Of a stretch of 64,000 nt of DNA, positions 35,115 to 44,600 are shown one piece after another. The stretch comes from Croceicoccus sediminis (GTDB lineage Bacteria; Pseudomonadota; Alphaproteobacteria; Sphingomonadales; Sphingomonadaceae). Within the stretch, counting starts at the first letter, position 1. Every line of letters begins with the position of its first letter. The stretch lies in assembly GCF_007570835.1 (NCBI RefSeq), contig NZ_SUNC01000004.1:310001-374000 (forward strand), written 5' to 3'. The notes beneath the pieces were generated by a model that was not told the DNA's origin, did no database searches, and saw only the letters and a list, made by a program, of their open reading frames with translations. Both the position numbers and the translations under genes were made by a program.

Positions 35115-37657
35115 GGCGCGTCCTGCCGGGGCCGAGCCAATATGCGCGAGTAGAACCAGCCGATCCCGATCAGGCTGAAGCCCAATGCCAGGAAGCTGGC
35201 GATGCGGGCCAATCCTTCCAGCACGGCGGCATCGACGATAAACACCTTGCCGACCGCCAGGATCATCAGGACGAGCGATCCGATACGCCAGGTCCGATCC
35301 TCACGGCGCGCGCCCCACAGCAGGTATCCGATGGCCAGCACGATGCCCGATAGCGAGCGCAGGAGATCCTCCCCCTGCCCCATCGGCTGTGCCGTCAGGA
35401 TCGTGCCGCTGAAGCCCTGACGCAGCAGGGTAATGGCCAGAACCGGCAGCAGCACCATGATCGCGATGTCGGCCGCCCGGCGCCATTGCGGCGAGGAAAC
35501 GGACTTGCCGATGACCAGCGCAGCAATCGCAACGCCGTATGCGGCAAGGGCGAGGTTTGCCACCGGCATCGGGCCAACCGCCTGCGCAGTGCCCAAGGGG
35601 TTGTGCCACAGGAACGTGAACCAGCCGAAGTGGGCAAGCGCAGCGGCCAGAAGGGCGATAGCGACCATGCGGGCAAAGGCGATGCGATCCCGAACCTGAA
35701 AAAGGGCGAAGGCGGCCGCGACGAGCAGGGCTTCCCAGACAGTCCTTTCGGCAAGGCCGTAAGTCACGAAGCGGGTATAACCGTCGATCGCGAAGCCGAG
35801 CTTGTAGAAGCTGTGCAGCGCGATCACCGCACCTGCCCCGCCAAGGACGGCCATCGCCTGTACGACGCGGGCTCTACCGATGCCGGTCTGCCTGTACGCC
35901 ACGACGAGTGTCGCCAGAACACCAGGCACCAGGTAGCGCATGGTATCCTGCCAGCTTTCAAGGTCGGACAGGAAGAACGGTTCCCCCACCAGCGCATCCA
36001 GCCCCGCGTCGATCCATGCGATCAGGGGGAAGACTGCAAAGGCTGCGGCCACCCCGGCAAACGTCCGCGCGGCGGCGACACGGCGCGGCAGGCCAAGGGC
36101 AAGGGCAATCGCCGCCAGCGCACAGGCGATCGCGCCCCAGTCATCATGCAGAACTTGCGAGAAGGCGACGACGCAAGTCATCGCGGCGGAAAATTCCAGC
36201 AGCCAGACCTTCCAGCCGCCATCGGGCGAAAGGCGCGATGCGGCCAGCGCGGGCAGCGCCGCAAGGGCCAGCGAAACCGCGCCCAGCACCGGCAGGAAGT
36301 CGTGGAAGACATCGCCGAACTGCCACGTCGCGGCGAGCGCGAGGCCGGGGGCAAAGCCTGCGACCTGCACGACGTCGGCGCGAAGCCGCTCGCCCCGCCA
36401 GATATGGAACAGCGGGACCACAGCGAAAATCGCCGCCATCGCCCCGCCGATCAGGGCGAATTCGCCCTCTTCCGGGTTAGGCCAGAATGCCAGCATGAAA
36501 ATCGCGATCGCGGCGGCCAGTGCTTGGGGATCGCGCAATTCGGTCTTTTTCCACGCAAGGAAAGCCAGCGCGCCGCCGAGCAGGACATAGAGCCCCCACG
36601 CCAGCAGCGAATAGCCGCCCTGATCGATCAGGATCGCCATCTGCAGCGCGGCAAACGCCCCTGCCCCCGCACGCAGCCAGTGGCGGAACGGGACTTCGCC
36701 CAGCGCAGTCGGCAGCACCGCGCCGACCCCGATCAGGTAGACGCCGACGAAAAGCTGGTCGGCGAAAGTCAGGTCCTGCGAAAACAGCAGCAGCAGGCCC
36801 CAGAGCAGGCCGCCACCCATCGCCGCCGCACCCAGCCAGGGGCGCTGCTGGCGATTGCCGGTCAGCACCAGCCCCGCCGATACGAGCGCGAGATAGATCG
36901 ACAGGATCGGCAAGTTGGCTTCGTCCGCCGACACCATCATGGGTGCAGCAAACCCGCCCAGCAGGCCCAGAACCGCACAAGGCAGGCCGAACCGGAACGA
37001 CAGGTAGATCGCGCCCGCCGTCACCGCCGCAAGCCCCGCAAAGGCGAAGCCCGCACCGATCAGCCCGTATCCCGTACCGGCAAGGTAGAAACAGGCATAA
37101 AGCGTCGCGATCCCCGCCCCCGCCAGCGCCTGCGGCACGCGAATGTCGGCGATACGCTCTGCCATCTTCTCGGCCACGAAGGCCCCGCCGATCAGCGTGC
37201 CACCGAAAAGGAAGCCCATGAACACGCGGACCGAAGGCGACAACAGGCCCAGTTCGATCGCGTACATGACAAGGAAGAAGCCCGCGATGGCGAGCGTGAT
37301 GCCGCCCGCCCATATCGGAAGCTGTCGGCCGAACAGGTCTTCGAAATTGAAGGCGATGCCGGGCTTTTCATCCGATACTGTGGTCGTGGCAGCGGGTCTT
37401 GATGTCATGGAGGAAACGCTGCCCGTGACGCGGGCGACGGCGCGTCTGACCCGCGGCACCGTGGTTGCCGCCGCCGGTTCGGGCTGTGCGGAGTGTTCCG
37501 CCACAGGCTCTACAACGGGCATGGCCGCCTCTTCCATGGGAACGACAGGCCGGCGGCCCAGCATTTCCTGCATCGACAGCCGTTCTTCCAACCGTTCGAC
37601 CCTGCGCCACAACTGGTACAGCGTAACGCCCATCCCGATGATGATCAGCCATTCCAT
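35105..37657 (-). CDS. DUF2339 polytopic membrane protein
   Basis: 850 residues. An N-terminal helix and a coiled coil with LWRRVERLEERL, a proline/valine-rich linker, then FEDLFGRQLPIWAGGITLAIAGFFLVMYAIE, the DUF2339 signature, and more than twenty predicted helices. Function is unknown for the family. ATG 37657 (after GTG 37660) has GGAAGGA eight nt upstream. It is divergent from a TetR gene across about 100 bp that contain two operator-like palindromes, so it is probably the regulated target. Convergent overlap with prpE. Confidence 0.85.
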   Translation of the reverse strand: MEWLIIIGMGVTLYQLWRRVERLEERLSMQEMLGRRPVVPMEEAAMPVVEPVAEHSAQPEPAAATTVPRVRRAVARVTGSVSSMTSRPAATTTVSDEKPGIAFNFEDLFGRQLPIWAGGITLAIAGFFLVMYAIELGLLSPSVRVFMGFLFGGTLIGGAFVAEKMAERIADIRVPQALAGAGIATLYACFYLAGTGYGLIGAGFAFAGLAAVTAGAIYLSFRFGLPCAVLGLLGGFAAPMMVSADEANLPILSIYLALVSAGLVLTGNRQQRPWLGAAAMGGGLLWGLLLLFSQDLTFADQLFVGVYLIGVGAVLPTALGEVPFRHWLRAGAGAFAALQMAILIDQGGYSLLAWGLYVLLGGALAFLAWKKTELRDPQALAAAIAIFMLAFWPNPEEGEFALIGGAMAAIFAVVPLFHIWRGERLRADVVQVAGFAPGLALAATWQFGDVFHDFLPVLGAVSLALAALPALAASRLSPDGGWKVWLLEFSAAMTCVVAFSQVLHDDWGAIACALAAIALALGLPRRVAAARTFAGVAAAFAVFPLIAWIDAGLDALVGEPFFLSDLESWQDTMRYLVPGVLATLVVAYRQTGIGRARVVQAMAVLGGAGAVIALHSFYKLGFAIDGYTRFVTYGLAERTVWEALLVAAAFALFQVRDRIAFARMVAIALLAAALAHFGWFTFLWHNPLGTAQAVGPMPVANLALAAYGVAIAALVIGKSVSSPQWRRAADIAIMVLLPVLAITLLRQGFSGTILTAQPMGQGEDLLRSLSGIVLAIGYLLWGARREDRTWRIGSLVLMILAVGKVFIVDAAVLEGLARIASFLALGFSLIGIGWFYSRILARPRQDAPQP

Positions 37658-37701
37658 CACGTTCGTCCTTCCCCTTCGTCGCGGCGGAGATAACCGATTA
37701 C

Positions 37702-37737
37702 TGAACGGTGTTCAATATATTTATTGGACAGTGTTCA
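37702..37737. promoter_or_regulatory. Two TetR-type operators
   Basis: TGAACGGTGTTCA (37702-37714) is a perfect palindrome TGAAC-N3-GTTCA; TGGACAGTGTTCA (37725-37737) is the same site with one mismatch. Centres are 23 bp apart, roughly two helical turns, in the short gap between the divergent DUF2339 and TetR genes. The arrangement fits cooperative repression of both genes by the adjacent TetR protein. Confidence 0.65.
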
Positions 37738-37760
37738 TTTGTTTGGCTAGACCGCTCTTC

Positions 37761-38384
37761 ATGGGACGCAGATCGGATCATACACGAGAGGAATTGCGCG
37801 CGCTCTTCATCTTGGAAGGGCACGCCCACTTGGCGCAGGCGGGCCTTGCGAAATTCTCGGGGCGCGAGGTCGCGAAGCGTGTCGGCTATTCGGTCGGCAC
37901 GATTTCAAACCTGTTCGGATCAGTCGATGGCCTGATCGCCGCGATCAATTCGCGCAGTTTCGAGATATGGGCGCAGATCCTGCGCGAACGGATGGACTGC
38001 GCGCAAGAGGACCGGATCGCCGCGCTGGTCGATGGCTACTTCGCCTTTGCCGAACACTCGCCCGAACTCTGGTCCGCGATCTATGCGCACCGACTGCCCG
38101 AGGGGATGGACCTTCCCGAAGAGGACAAGGCCCGCCGCGCCGGACTGACCCAGATCGTAGAGGACGAAATCCGCGCCGTGCTACCCACAGGGACAGAGGC
38201 CGATGTCGTGCGCCTCGCCCGCTCGCTGGTCGCCGTCGTGCACGGCCATTGCAGCTTCGTCGTGTCGGGAAGCTTCGCGCTTCTGGAAGAACCCGACCCC
38301 CAGGGCGCCGCCCTCGCCCGCGTGCGGGAGAGTTTGGCCGCGCACGGGTATCAGGCGGGTGATTTCAGGCCAAGGGCGACCTGA
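37761..38384 (+). CDS. TetR family regulator
   Basis: 207 residues: HTREELRALFILEGHAHLAQAGLAKFSGREVAKRVGYSVGTISNLFGSVDGLIAAI is a TetR DNA-binding domain (SNLFGS in place of YYHFGS). The C-terminal part contains LWSAIYAHRLPEGMDLPEED and VHGHCSFVVSG, resembling the WHG (TetR_C_13-like) ligand domains. ATG 37761 follows the last operator by 23 nt and no clear ribosome site is present, so translation may be from a leaderless or near-leaderless mRNA. Probably autoregulated through the two palindromes and controlling DUF2339. Stop lies 2 nt from the folE stop. Confidence 0.85.
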   Translation: MGRRSDHTREELRALFILEGHAHLAQAGLAKFSGREVAKRVGYSVGTISNLFGSVDGLIAAINSRSFEIWAQILRERMDCAQEDRIAALVDGYFAFAEHSPELWSAIYAHRLPEGMDLPEEDKARRAGLTQIVEDEIRAVLPTGTEADVVRLARSLVAVVHGHCSFVVSGSFALLEEPDPQGAALARVRESLAAHGYQAGDFRPRAT

Positions 38385-38386
38385 AA

Positions 38387-38995
38387 TCAGTAGCCCATCA
38401 GGGACAGCACTTCCTTCCGGCTGCGCTGATCTTCGAGGAACGTGCCCATCATCCGGCTAGTCGTCATGGCAACGCCGGGGGTGCGCACGCCGCGCGCGGT
38501 CATGCAGGCATGGCTCGCCTCGATCACCACGGCAACGCCATGCGGCTTCAGGTGGTCCCAGATGCACTGCGCGACTTCGGCGGTCAGGCGTTCCTGGATC
38601 TGCAAGCGGCGGGCAAAGCCGTGGAGAACGCGCGCCAGCTTGGAAATGCCGACGACGTGATCCCTCGGCAGATAGGCGATGGCCGCCTTGCCGATGATCG
38701 GGGCCATGTGGTGTTCGCAGTGCGACTGGAACGGGATATCCTTCAAGAGGACGACCTCGTCATATCCGCCCACTTCCTCGAAAATGCGGGACAAGTGGAT
38801 GGCCGGGTCTTCCTGATAACCGACGCAATATTCCTTCCACGCGCGCGCCACGCGCTTGGGTGTGTCGATCAGGCCCTCACGCTCCGGATCGTCGCCGGAC
38901 CAGCGGATCAGCGTGCGGATCGCTTCCTGCACGTCGTCGGGCACCGGCGGTTTGCCGAGCGGATTGTCTTCATCAGGGCCTACGAGGCTGCTCAT
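38387..38995 (-). CDS. folE: GTP cyclohydrolase I
   Basis: 202 residues. It converts GTP to dihydroneopterin triphosphate, the first step of folate synthesis. Zinc ligands are in FQSHCEHHMAPIIGKA and ASHACMTARGV; IAYLPRDHVVGISKLARVLHGFARRLQIQERL is the conserved core. Two ATG codons (38998, 38995) follow GGGAG; the second has the better spacing. It complements folB at 9.2 kb. Confidence 0.96.
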   Translation of the reverse strand: MSSLVGPDEDNPLGKPPVPDDVQEAIRTLIRWSGDDPEREGLIDTPKRVARAWKEYCVGYQEDPAIHLSRIFEEVGGYDEVVLLKDIPFQSHCEHHMAPIIGKAAIAYLPRDHVVGISKLARVLHGFARRLQIQERLTAEVAQCIWDHLKPHGVAVVIEASHACMTARGVRTPGVAMTTSRMMGTFLEDQRSRKEVLSLMGY

Positions 38996-39073
38996 CATTG
39001 TCTCCCGGAACTGCCGCCTATCTAGGCACCCGCCCCTGTTTTGCCAGTATCGATCGGTGCAAAAGCCTGTGTG

Positions 39074-41029
39074 TCAGCCGTTCGGATGGTAGAAATCGTA
39101 TATCTGCCGCGCCACGGCGGCCGACACACCCGGCACGCGGCGCAAATCCTCAAGCCCGGCCGCGCGCACTTTGCCCGCCGTGCCGAAATGCAGCAGCAGC
39201 GCCCGCTTTCGCGCGGGGCCGATGCCGGGAATCTCGTCCAGCGGGCTGGCCTGTATGGCACGGCTGCGCTTGGCACGGTGAGCGCCGATGGCGAACCGGT
39301 GCACTTCATCGCGCAAGCGTTGCAGATAGAACAGGACCGGTGAATTGGTGGGCAGCGTCTTTTCGCGCCCGTCGGGAAAATGGAACACCTCGCGGCCTTC
39401 GCGGCCATGGTGCGGCCCCTTGGCTACGCCGACGACGTTGACGTCCTCGATGCCCAGTTCCTCCAGCGTGTCCATCACCGCCGACACCTGCCCCTTGCCG
39501 CCGTCGACAAGGACGAGGTCGGGCCACATCCCGTCGCCTTTCCCTTGTGTGGCGCGGTCGGGGTCTTCCTTCAGCGCGCGGCTGAAGCGGCGTTCCATGA
39601 CCTCGCGCATCATGCCAAAGTCGTCGTTGGTCTGCGCCTTCTTGATGTTGAACTTGCGGTACTGGTTTTTCAGGTACCCTTCCGGCCCGGCCACGATCAT
39701 CGCGCCGACCGAATTGGTCCCCTGAATGTGCGAGTTGTCGTAAACCTCGATCCGCTGCGGGATGTCCGGCAGGTCGAGGAACTCCGCCGTTTCGCGCAAG
39801 GTCGCAGCCTGCGTGCTGGTTTCGGCCAGCCTGCGCTCCAGCGCCTCGACCGCGTTGCGGGCGGCCTGTTCCAGCAACCGGCGGCGGTCCCCGCGCTGCG
39901 GCACGCTGATCGACACGGCACGCCCTGCGCTTTCGCAGAACGCTTCTTCAAGCAGTTCGCGGTCCGGCAATTCGCGGTCGACCAGGATGGTCTTTGCGGG
40001 CGGCACTTCTTCATAGAACTGGGCGAGGAAGGCGGAGAACACCGCCTCTTCCTCAAGCCCCTCGGTATGGCGGGGGAAGAACGCGCGGTGACCCCAGTTC
40101 TGCCCGCCGCGAATAAAGAAAGCCTGTATCCCGACCTGCCCGCCCTTCGTCGCCATAGCAAAGACATCGGCATCGCCGACGCCAGCCGCGTTGATCGCCT
40201 GGCTGCCCTGAATGAAAGTGGCCGCGCGCAAACGATCGCGCAGCATTGCCGCGGTTTCGAAATCGAGCGCTTCGGCAGCTTTTGCCATCTGCGTCTCGAT
40301 CTTGGCCTGGACCGCACTCGACTTGCCGGCAAGAAAGTCCTTCGCCTCGCCCACCAACTCGGCATATCCGGCTTCGTCTATGCGGCCCACGCACGGGGCC
40401 GAACACCGCTTGATCTGGTAAAGCAGGCAGGGCCGGTCGCGGCGTGAGAAGAAGCTGTCGGTGCAGCTGCGCAAAAGAAACAGTTTCTGCAGCGCATTGA
40501 TCGTGGTGTTGACCGAACCGGCACTGGCAAACGGGCCGTAATAATTGCCCTTGGCCCGGCGTGCGCCGCGGTGCTTCATGATGCGCGGATAGGAATGATC
40601 GGACCGCAGCAGGATGAAGGGGAAGCTCTTGTCGTCGCGCAAAAGCACGTTGTACGGCGGGCGATAACGCTTGATCAGCTGCGCTTCGAGCAGGAGCGCC
40701 TCGGCCTCTGAATTCGTCGTCACGATCGTCATCGACCGCGTCTGCGCGACCATGCGCTTCAACCGCATCGGCAGGCGTTCGACTTGCGTGTAGTTCGCCA
40801 CGCGGTTCTTCAGTGCGCGTGCCTTGCCGACATAGAGCACGTCGCCGCGCGCATCCTGCATGCGGTAGACGCCGGGTTTCGGCTTCAGCGTGCGCTGCAC
40901 TTCGCGGATGGCCTTGACCCCGGCCTCGATATCCGGCTGCGACCCGCGCACGGCGGCAGTCGCCTTCTCTTCCAGAAAGCGTTCGCTGCCCGTGGGTGTG
41001 GGCGGGGTTCCGGCCTTTGCGCGCGACAT
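39074..41029 (-). CDS. uvrC: UvrABC excinuclease subunit C
   Basis: 651 residues. GIY-YIG nuclease at the N-terminus (PGVYRMQDARGDVLYVGKARALKNRVANYTQ, residues about 52-82), the Cys-rich RCSAPCVGRI segment, the UVR domain (AAMLRDRLRAATFIQ), the RNase H-like 5' nuclease (EVYDNSHIQGTNSVGAMIV, LVDGGKGQ), and tandem helix-hairpin-helix (IPGIGPARKRALLLHFGT and RRVPGVSAAVARQIYDF). An extra 45 residues precede the nuclease domain. Performs the dual incision in nucleotide excision repair. Confidence 0.97.
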   Translation of the reverse strand: MSRAKAGTPPTPTGSERFLEEKATAAVRGSQPDIEAGVKAIREVQRTLKPKPGVYRMQDARGDVLYVGKARALKNRVANYTQVERLPMRLKRMVAQTRSMTIVTTNSEAEALLLEAQLIKRYRPPYNVLLRDDKSFPFILLRSDHSYPRIMKHRGARRAKGNYYGPFASAGSVNTTINALQKLFLLRSCTDSFFSRRDRPCLLYQIKRCSAPCVGRIDEAGYAELVGEAKDFLAGKSSAVQAKIETQMAKAAEALDFETAAMLRDRLRAATFIQGSQAINAAGVGDADVFAMATKGGQVGIQAFFIRGGQNWGHRAFFPRHTEGLEEEAVFSAFLAQFYEEVPPAKTILVDRELPDRELLEEAFCESAGRAVSISVPQRGDRRRLLEQAARNAVEALERRLAETSTQAATLRETAEFLDLPDIPQRIEVYDNSHIQGTNSVGAMIVAGPEGYLKNQYRKFNIKKAQTNDDFGMMREVMERRFSRALKEDPDRATQGKGDGMWPDLVLVDGGKGQVSAVMDTLEELGIEDVNVVGVAKGPHHGREGREVFHFPDGREKTLPTNSPVLFYLQRLRDEVHRFAIGAHRAKRSRAIQASPLDEIPGIGPARKRALLLHFGTAGKVRAAGLEDLRRVPGVSAAVARQIYDFYHPNG

Positions 41030-41113
41030 GGGCTTTCCAGATAGGAATCGCAGGCGGCGAAGGGAACCGTCATCCGCCCGTTTGGCCCCGGATTTCGCGC
41101 GGGGATGAAAGCC

Positions 41114-43543
41114 CTAGAACCGTTTCCGGAAATCCAGTTCGATGAAACGGCCCTTCGGGTCGGTAAAATCGGGCAAGTAGCTCACCGGGACCACGCCGTT
41201 CTCGTCCGTCACGCGCTGCTGTGCGTCGAAGATATTGTCGACGCGGATCGAAAAGCGGCTGCCTTTCAGGAAATCGATATCCTTGAACTGCCGCTCAAGG
41301 TCCACGAACAGCCGCGCATCGAACGTCGCATAAGGATTGAAGTCGAGCGAGGTCGACCCCGTCGCCGTACTGCCGTCGACGCTCGATCCGCCGTAGTAAT
41401 TGCCCGACAGACGCAGGCCGATGCCGTTATAATATACGCCGCCCCGCATTTCGACTTCGTGCCGTGCGGTCGGGCTGCTCGATAGCGAATCGCCGTCCAG
41501 CAGGTCCAGCAATGGGCCATTCGCGCCGATCAGCACGTCCTGTTGCAGGCGCCACGTGTGGTAGAGCGCAAGGCTCCACCGTCCGCCACTGCGTCTTCCG
41601 GGCATACCCATGCTCGGCCCCCGCTTTCGGTTGCCGCGATTTCCCGCCTCGTCCTCCTTGCCCGCGATCCGGTCCGATATGTCGATGCCGTAACGGATGC
41701 GCTGACCGTTCTGGCTGGCGAAAGTCACCGCGCGCTGGTCGATGGATAGCAGGTTGCCGTTATCGTCGCGCACGACCCGGCCCGGGAACGCGGCCTCGAT
41801 CGCGGGGGTCAGCACCGGGAAGGCAGAGGACACGTTCGTCGAATTCTCGTCATAATATTCGACGATGAAGCGCGAACGCTGAAGCACCGGCAGGTCCCAG
41901 TTCAGCGAGAATTTCCAGTCCTTCTGCTTTTCCGCGACAAGATCGGGATTGCCGCCCGAAAGCACGTCGACCAGAACTGTCTGCCCGGTCGTGAAGTCGT
42001 AGACGGTGACCCCCGTCGTTATGACCTGCGGCGCACCAAGCTGGCTGAGCGAGGGTGCTGCCTCCCGGTAGATGTAGCTGGCCTGCAGGTCGAGCTTGTC
42101 GGTCACGCCCCAGGTCAGGCCCGCACTGCCATCGAACAAGGTGCCGAAATCCGACAGGTGATTGACCCCGCCCGACAGGTCGAGTGTGAGGTCGCCGATG
42201 GCGGAAAGCACACCCTCTCGCCTGCTGGCAATCGGCAGGCCAAGGGAGATACCGCCGCTGGCATCGCCGCGCGTCAACCTTGCATCGCTTGACGGATTGC
42301 GGGTGTCAGAACTGTCGATGTCATCCCAGTCGTAGCCCGCTTTCACCACCAGCGAAATCTCGCCCGCAGGCAGGACCACGGGGTGCCCGGTCAGGGTGAC
42401 GAGCGACGAGACGGATTCGGTGTTCGTGTCGGCCCGGTAGGTGTCGCGCGCGCTCACCAGTCCGCTGTTCAACAGGGTCGCGGTCGGTGCGTCGAAGGCA
42501 ATCGTGCCCGCCGCCACCGCGTCCCGCAGCGCGCTGGTATCGGCGCTGGCGTCGGTGAACGTGCGCGTCTCGTCATGCGCCCAATTGGTCGTTGCCGTCA
42601 GGCCCCAGTCGCCCAGCCGCGTGTCGTAGCTCGCGCCCAGTTCGAAGCCCTCGCTCTTCGTGTCGCGCACGCGCGGGCCGAAACCTGCGTCCACGTCATA
42701 AAGCGTGCGATAGGCGCTGTTGCCATTCGCGTCGGTCAGCGTCACCGCGTCCAGCCCGCGCCACGACAGGCTGTCCGACCGCGTTGCCGTGGCGCTAAGG
42801 GTGATGGCCCCGCCCAGCCCGCCTTCGCCAAGGCTCTTGCTCCAGTTGGCGTTGAGCTGCAGGTCGCGGCTGTCGGCCACCAGCGAGCGGTAGGCCGCCG
42901 GATCGGCGTCGCCTGCCAGCGGCACCGCACTGACTGAGGAAACGTCCCGCTCCGCCTCAGTCAGCATCGAGCTGTCTTCGGCCTCGAAAGCGAGGTTGAG
43001 CCGGTTGTCCCCATCGATCCGCAGGAACGATCCCTCGATCTCGTTGGTCGAATAGCCGCCGCCCGAGGGAAAGCCGTATTCGGCATCTGCGCTGAGCGAA
43101 ACGAAGTTGTCCTTCAGGATGAAGTTCACGACGCGCTGGTCCGGGCGGAAGCCATAGCGCAGGGCCACTTCTTCGGGCAGGATTTCGACCTGCCGGATCG
43201 CTTCGGGCGGATAGTTGCGCATCTCGCGAAAGCCGGTGACCCGTCGCCCATTGACCAGGAATGCAGGTCTGCCGCCGCCGCGCCCGCGGGCAGAGCCGGT
43301 CTGCGGGGCCAGTTCGTCAATCAGCTCGGCCAGCGAGGAGACACCGTAGCTGGCGATCTCGTCTTCCCCGATCACCGCGATGGGCGCCTGCGGTGCCTCG
43401 ACCTGTCCGCGAATACGCTCTGCCGTGACGACGATCTCGTTGTCGTCCATCTCGATATCGGGGGCATCCTGCGCGAGGGCGGGCGCGGCGGACAAGGCGA
43501 TGACAAGCACTGCGCTGCTGGTCAGGAAAGGGGTCGATTTCAT
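41114..43543 (-). CDS. TonB-dependent receptor, sphingomonad type
   Basis: 809 residues: signal peptide (SSAVLVIALSAAPALAQ), an EIVVTAERIRG TonB-box-like segment, a short plug (IAVIGEDEIASYGVSSLAELIDELAPQTG) with a Gly/Arg-rich loop RGRGGGRPAFLVNGRRV and EAIRQVEILPEEVALRYGF, then the barrel, ending FIELDFRKRF with terminal Phe. Plug loops of this RGxGGRPxxLVNGR kind are common in sphingomonad receptors of unknown substrate. No substrate can be inferred; neighbours are uvrC and infA. Confidence 0.9.
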   Translation of the reverse strand: MKSTPFLTSSAVLVIALSAAPALAQDAPDIEMDDNEIVVTAERIRGQVEAPQAPIAVIGEDEIASYGVSSLAELIDELAPQTGSARGRGGGRPAFLVNGRRVTGFREMRNYPPEAIRQVEILPEEVALRYGFRPDQRVVNFILKDNFVSLSADAEYGFPSGGGYSTNEIEGSFLRIDGDNRLNLAFEAEDSSMLTEAERDVSSVSAVPLAGDADPAAYRSLVADSRDLQLNANWSKSLGEGGLGGAITLSATATRSDSLSWRGLDAVTLTDANGNSAYRTLYDVDAGFGPRVRDTKSEGFELGASYDTRLGDWGLTATTNWAHDETRTFTDASADTSALRDAVAAGTIAFDAPTATLLNSGLVSARDTYRADTNTESVSSLVTLTGHPVVLPAGEISLVVKAGYDWDDIDSSDTRNPSSDARLTRGDASGGISLGLPIASRREGVLSAIGDLTLDLSGGVNHLSDFGTLFDGSAGLTWGVTDKLDLQASYIYREAAPSLSQLGAPQVITTGVTVYDFTTGQTVLVDVLSGGNPDLVAEKQKDWKFSLNWDLPVLQRSRFIVEYYDENSTNVSSAFPVLTPAIEAAFPGRVVRDDNGNLLSIDQRAVTFASQNGQRIRYGIDISDRIAGKEDEAGNRGNRKRGPSMGMPGRRSGGRWSLALYHTWRLQQDVLIGANGPLLDLLDGDSLSSSPTARHEVEMRGGVYYNGIGLRLSGNYYGGSSVDGSTATGSTSLDFNPYATFDARLFVDLERQFKDIDFLKGSRFSIRVDNIFDAQQRVTDENGVVPVSYLPDFTDPKGRFIELDFRKRF

Positions 43544-43769
43544 GGCCCTTAGCTGGCGATGCCGCCGATCCGTCACAAGTCGCCACGCGTATCAGATTGT
43601 CGCATCCCGCTGTGATCCTGGCGAAATCGCGTTTGCCGGCGAGGGCGGTTCACAACCGGCCTCAATTGAAAAAGCGGCTTGGGCTTCCCATTTCGCGCAG
43701 GTGCGGCTAAAGGCGCGCCCACGTTTTTCGAACATTATGAAGTGAAAGGAAGGGCGCAAGCAGCCCCTT

Positions 43770-44015
43770 ATGGCCAAAGAAGAACTCCTTGAAATGCGCG
43801 GCACGGTTGTCGAACTGCTGCCCAACGCCATGTTCCGGGTGCGGCTGGAAAACGATCACGAGATTCTCGGCCACACTGCCGGCAAGATGCGCAAGAACCG
43901 CATCCGCGTGCTGGTGGGCGACGAAGTCCTGGTCGAACTCACGCCGTACGACCTTACCAAGGGTCGCATCACTTACCGCTTCATGCCCGGTCGCGGCGGC
44001 CCCGGTCCGCAGTAA
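43770..44015 (+). CDS. infA: Translation initiation factor IF-1
   Basis: 81 residues, S1-type OB fold: [47 protein letters not shown] and the closing [12 protein letters not shown]. The C-terminal PGRGGPGPQ tail is an extension over E. coli IF-1 (72 aa). It heads the infA-maf-RNase E/G-yacG operon, a typical alphaproteobacterial arrangement. The ribosome site is weak: GGAAGGG lies about 18 nt upstream. Confidence 0.97.
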
Positions 44016-44024
44016 TCCGCGGCC

Positions 44025-44600
44025 ATGGCGCCCCTGCGCCTCATCCTCGCCTCTGCCAGCCCGCGCCGCCGCGATCTGATCGCGCGGCTTGGGCTGGAAC
44101 CTGACGGCGTTGCCCCCGCCGACATCGACGAAAATCCGCACAAGGGCGAATTGCCCCGGCCCTATGCCGCGCGCATGGCGCGTGAAAAGGCTACGGCCGC
44201 CGCGCGCGAAGATGCCCACGTGCTGGCCGGCGATACGGTCGTCGCCGTTGGACGGCGCATCCTGCCCAAGGCGGAAGACGCCGAAACTGCGCGTGAATGC
44301 CTTCGTTTAATGAGCGGGCGGCGTCACCGCGTCCTGTCCGCCATTGCCCTGCGCGCGCCCGACGGCACGATGCGCGAACGGCTGTCCGAAACCGTCGTGC
44401 GCTTCAAACCGCTGCACGATCAGGAAATCGCCGCCTACATCGACAGCGGCGAGTGGGAGGGCAAGGCCGGTGGCTATGCCATCCAGGGCCGCGCCGAGGG
44501 GCTGATCGCCTGGATCGAGGGCAGTCATTCGGGCGTCGTCGGCCTGCCGCTGTTCGAAACTCGCGCCTTGCTGAAATCTGCAGGTTTCCCGATTGGCTGA
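44025..44600 (+). CDS. maf: Maf family nucleoside triphosphate pyrophosphatase
   Basis: 191 residues: LILASASPRRRDLIARLGL (phosphate-binding SxSPRR), VLAGDTVVAVGRRIL (catalytic Asp), MSGRRHRVLSAIAL, and EWEGKAGGYAIQGRAEGLIAWIEGSHSGVVGLPL. The family hydrolyses non-canonical or modified nucleotides (dTTP/UTP or m7GTP class). Starts nine nt behind infA and overlaps the next gene by 8 nt. Confidence 0.93.
   Translation: MAPLRLILASASPRRRDLIARLGLEPDGVAPADIDENPHKGELPRPYAARMAREKATAAAREDAHVLAGDTVVAVGRRILPKAEDAETARECLRLMSGRRHRVLSAIALRAPDGTMRERLSETVVRFKPLHDQEIAAYIDSGEWEGKAGGYAIQGRAEGLIAWIEGSHSGVVGLPLFETRALLKSAGFPIG

Noticed and set aside
35486-37402. Open frame of 638 codons antisense to the DUF2339 gene
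   Set aside because: Composition is Arg/Gln/Gly-rich as expected for an antisense frame of a G+C-rich membrane gene; no domain, no signal, and the opposite strand is a clear gene.
43670-43712. Promoter TTGAAA-17-CATTTC before infA
   Set aside because: The -35 is fair but the -10 does not match; not better than chance.
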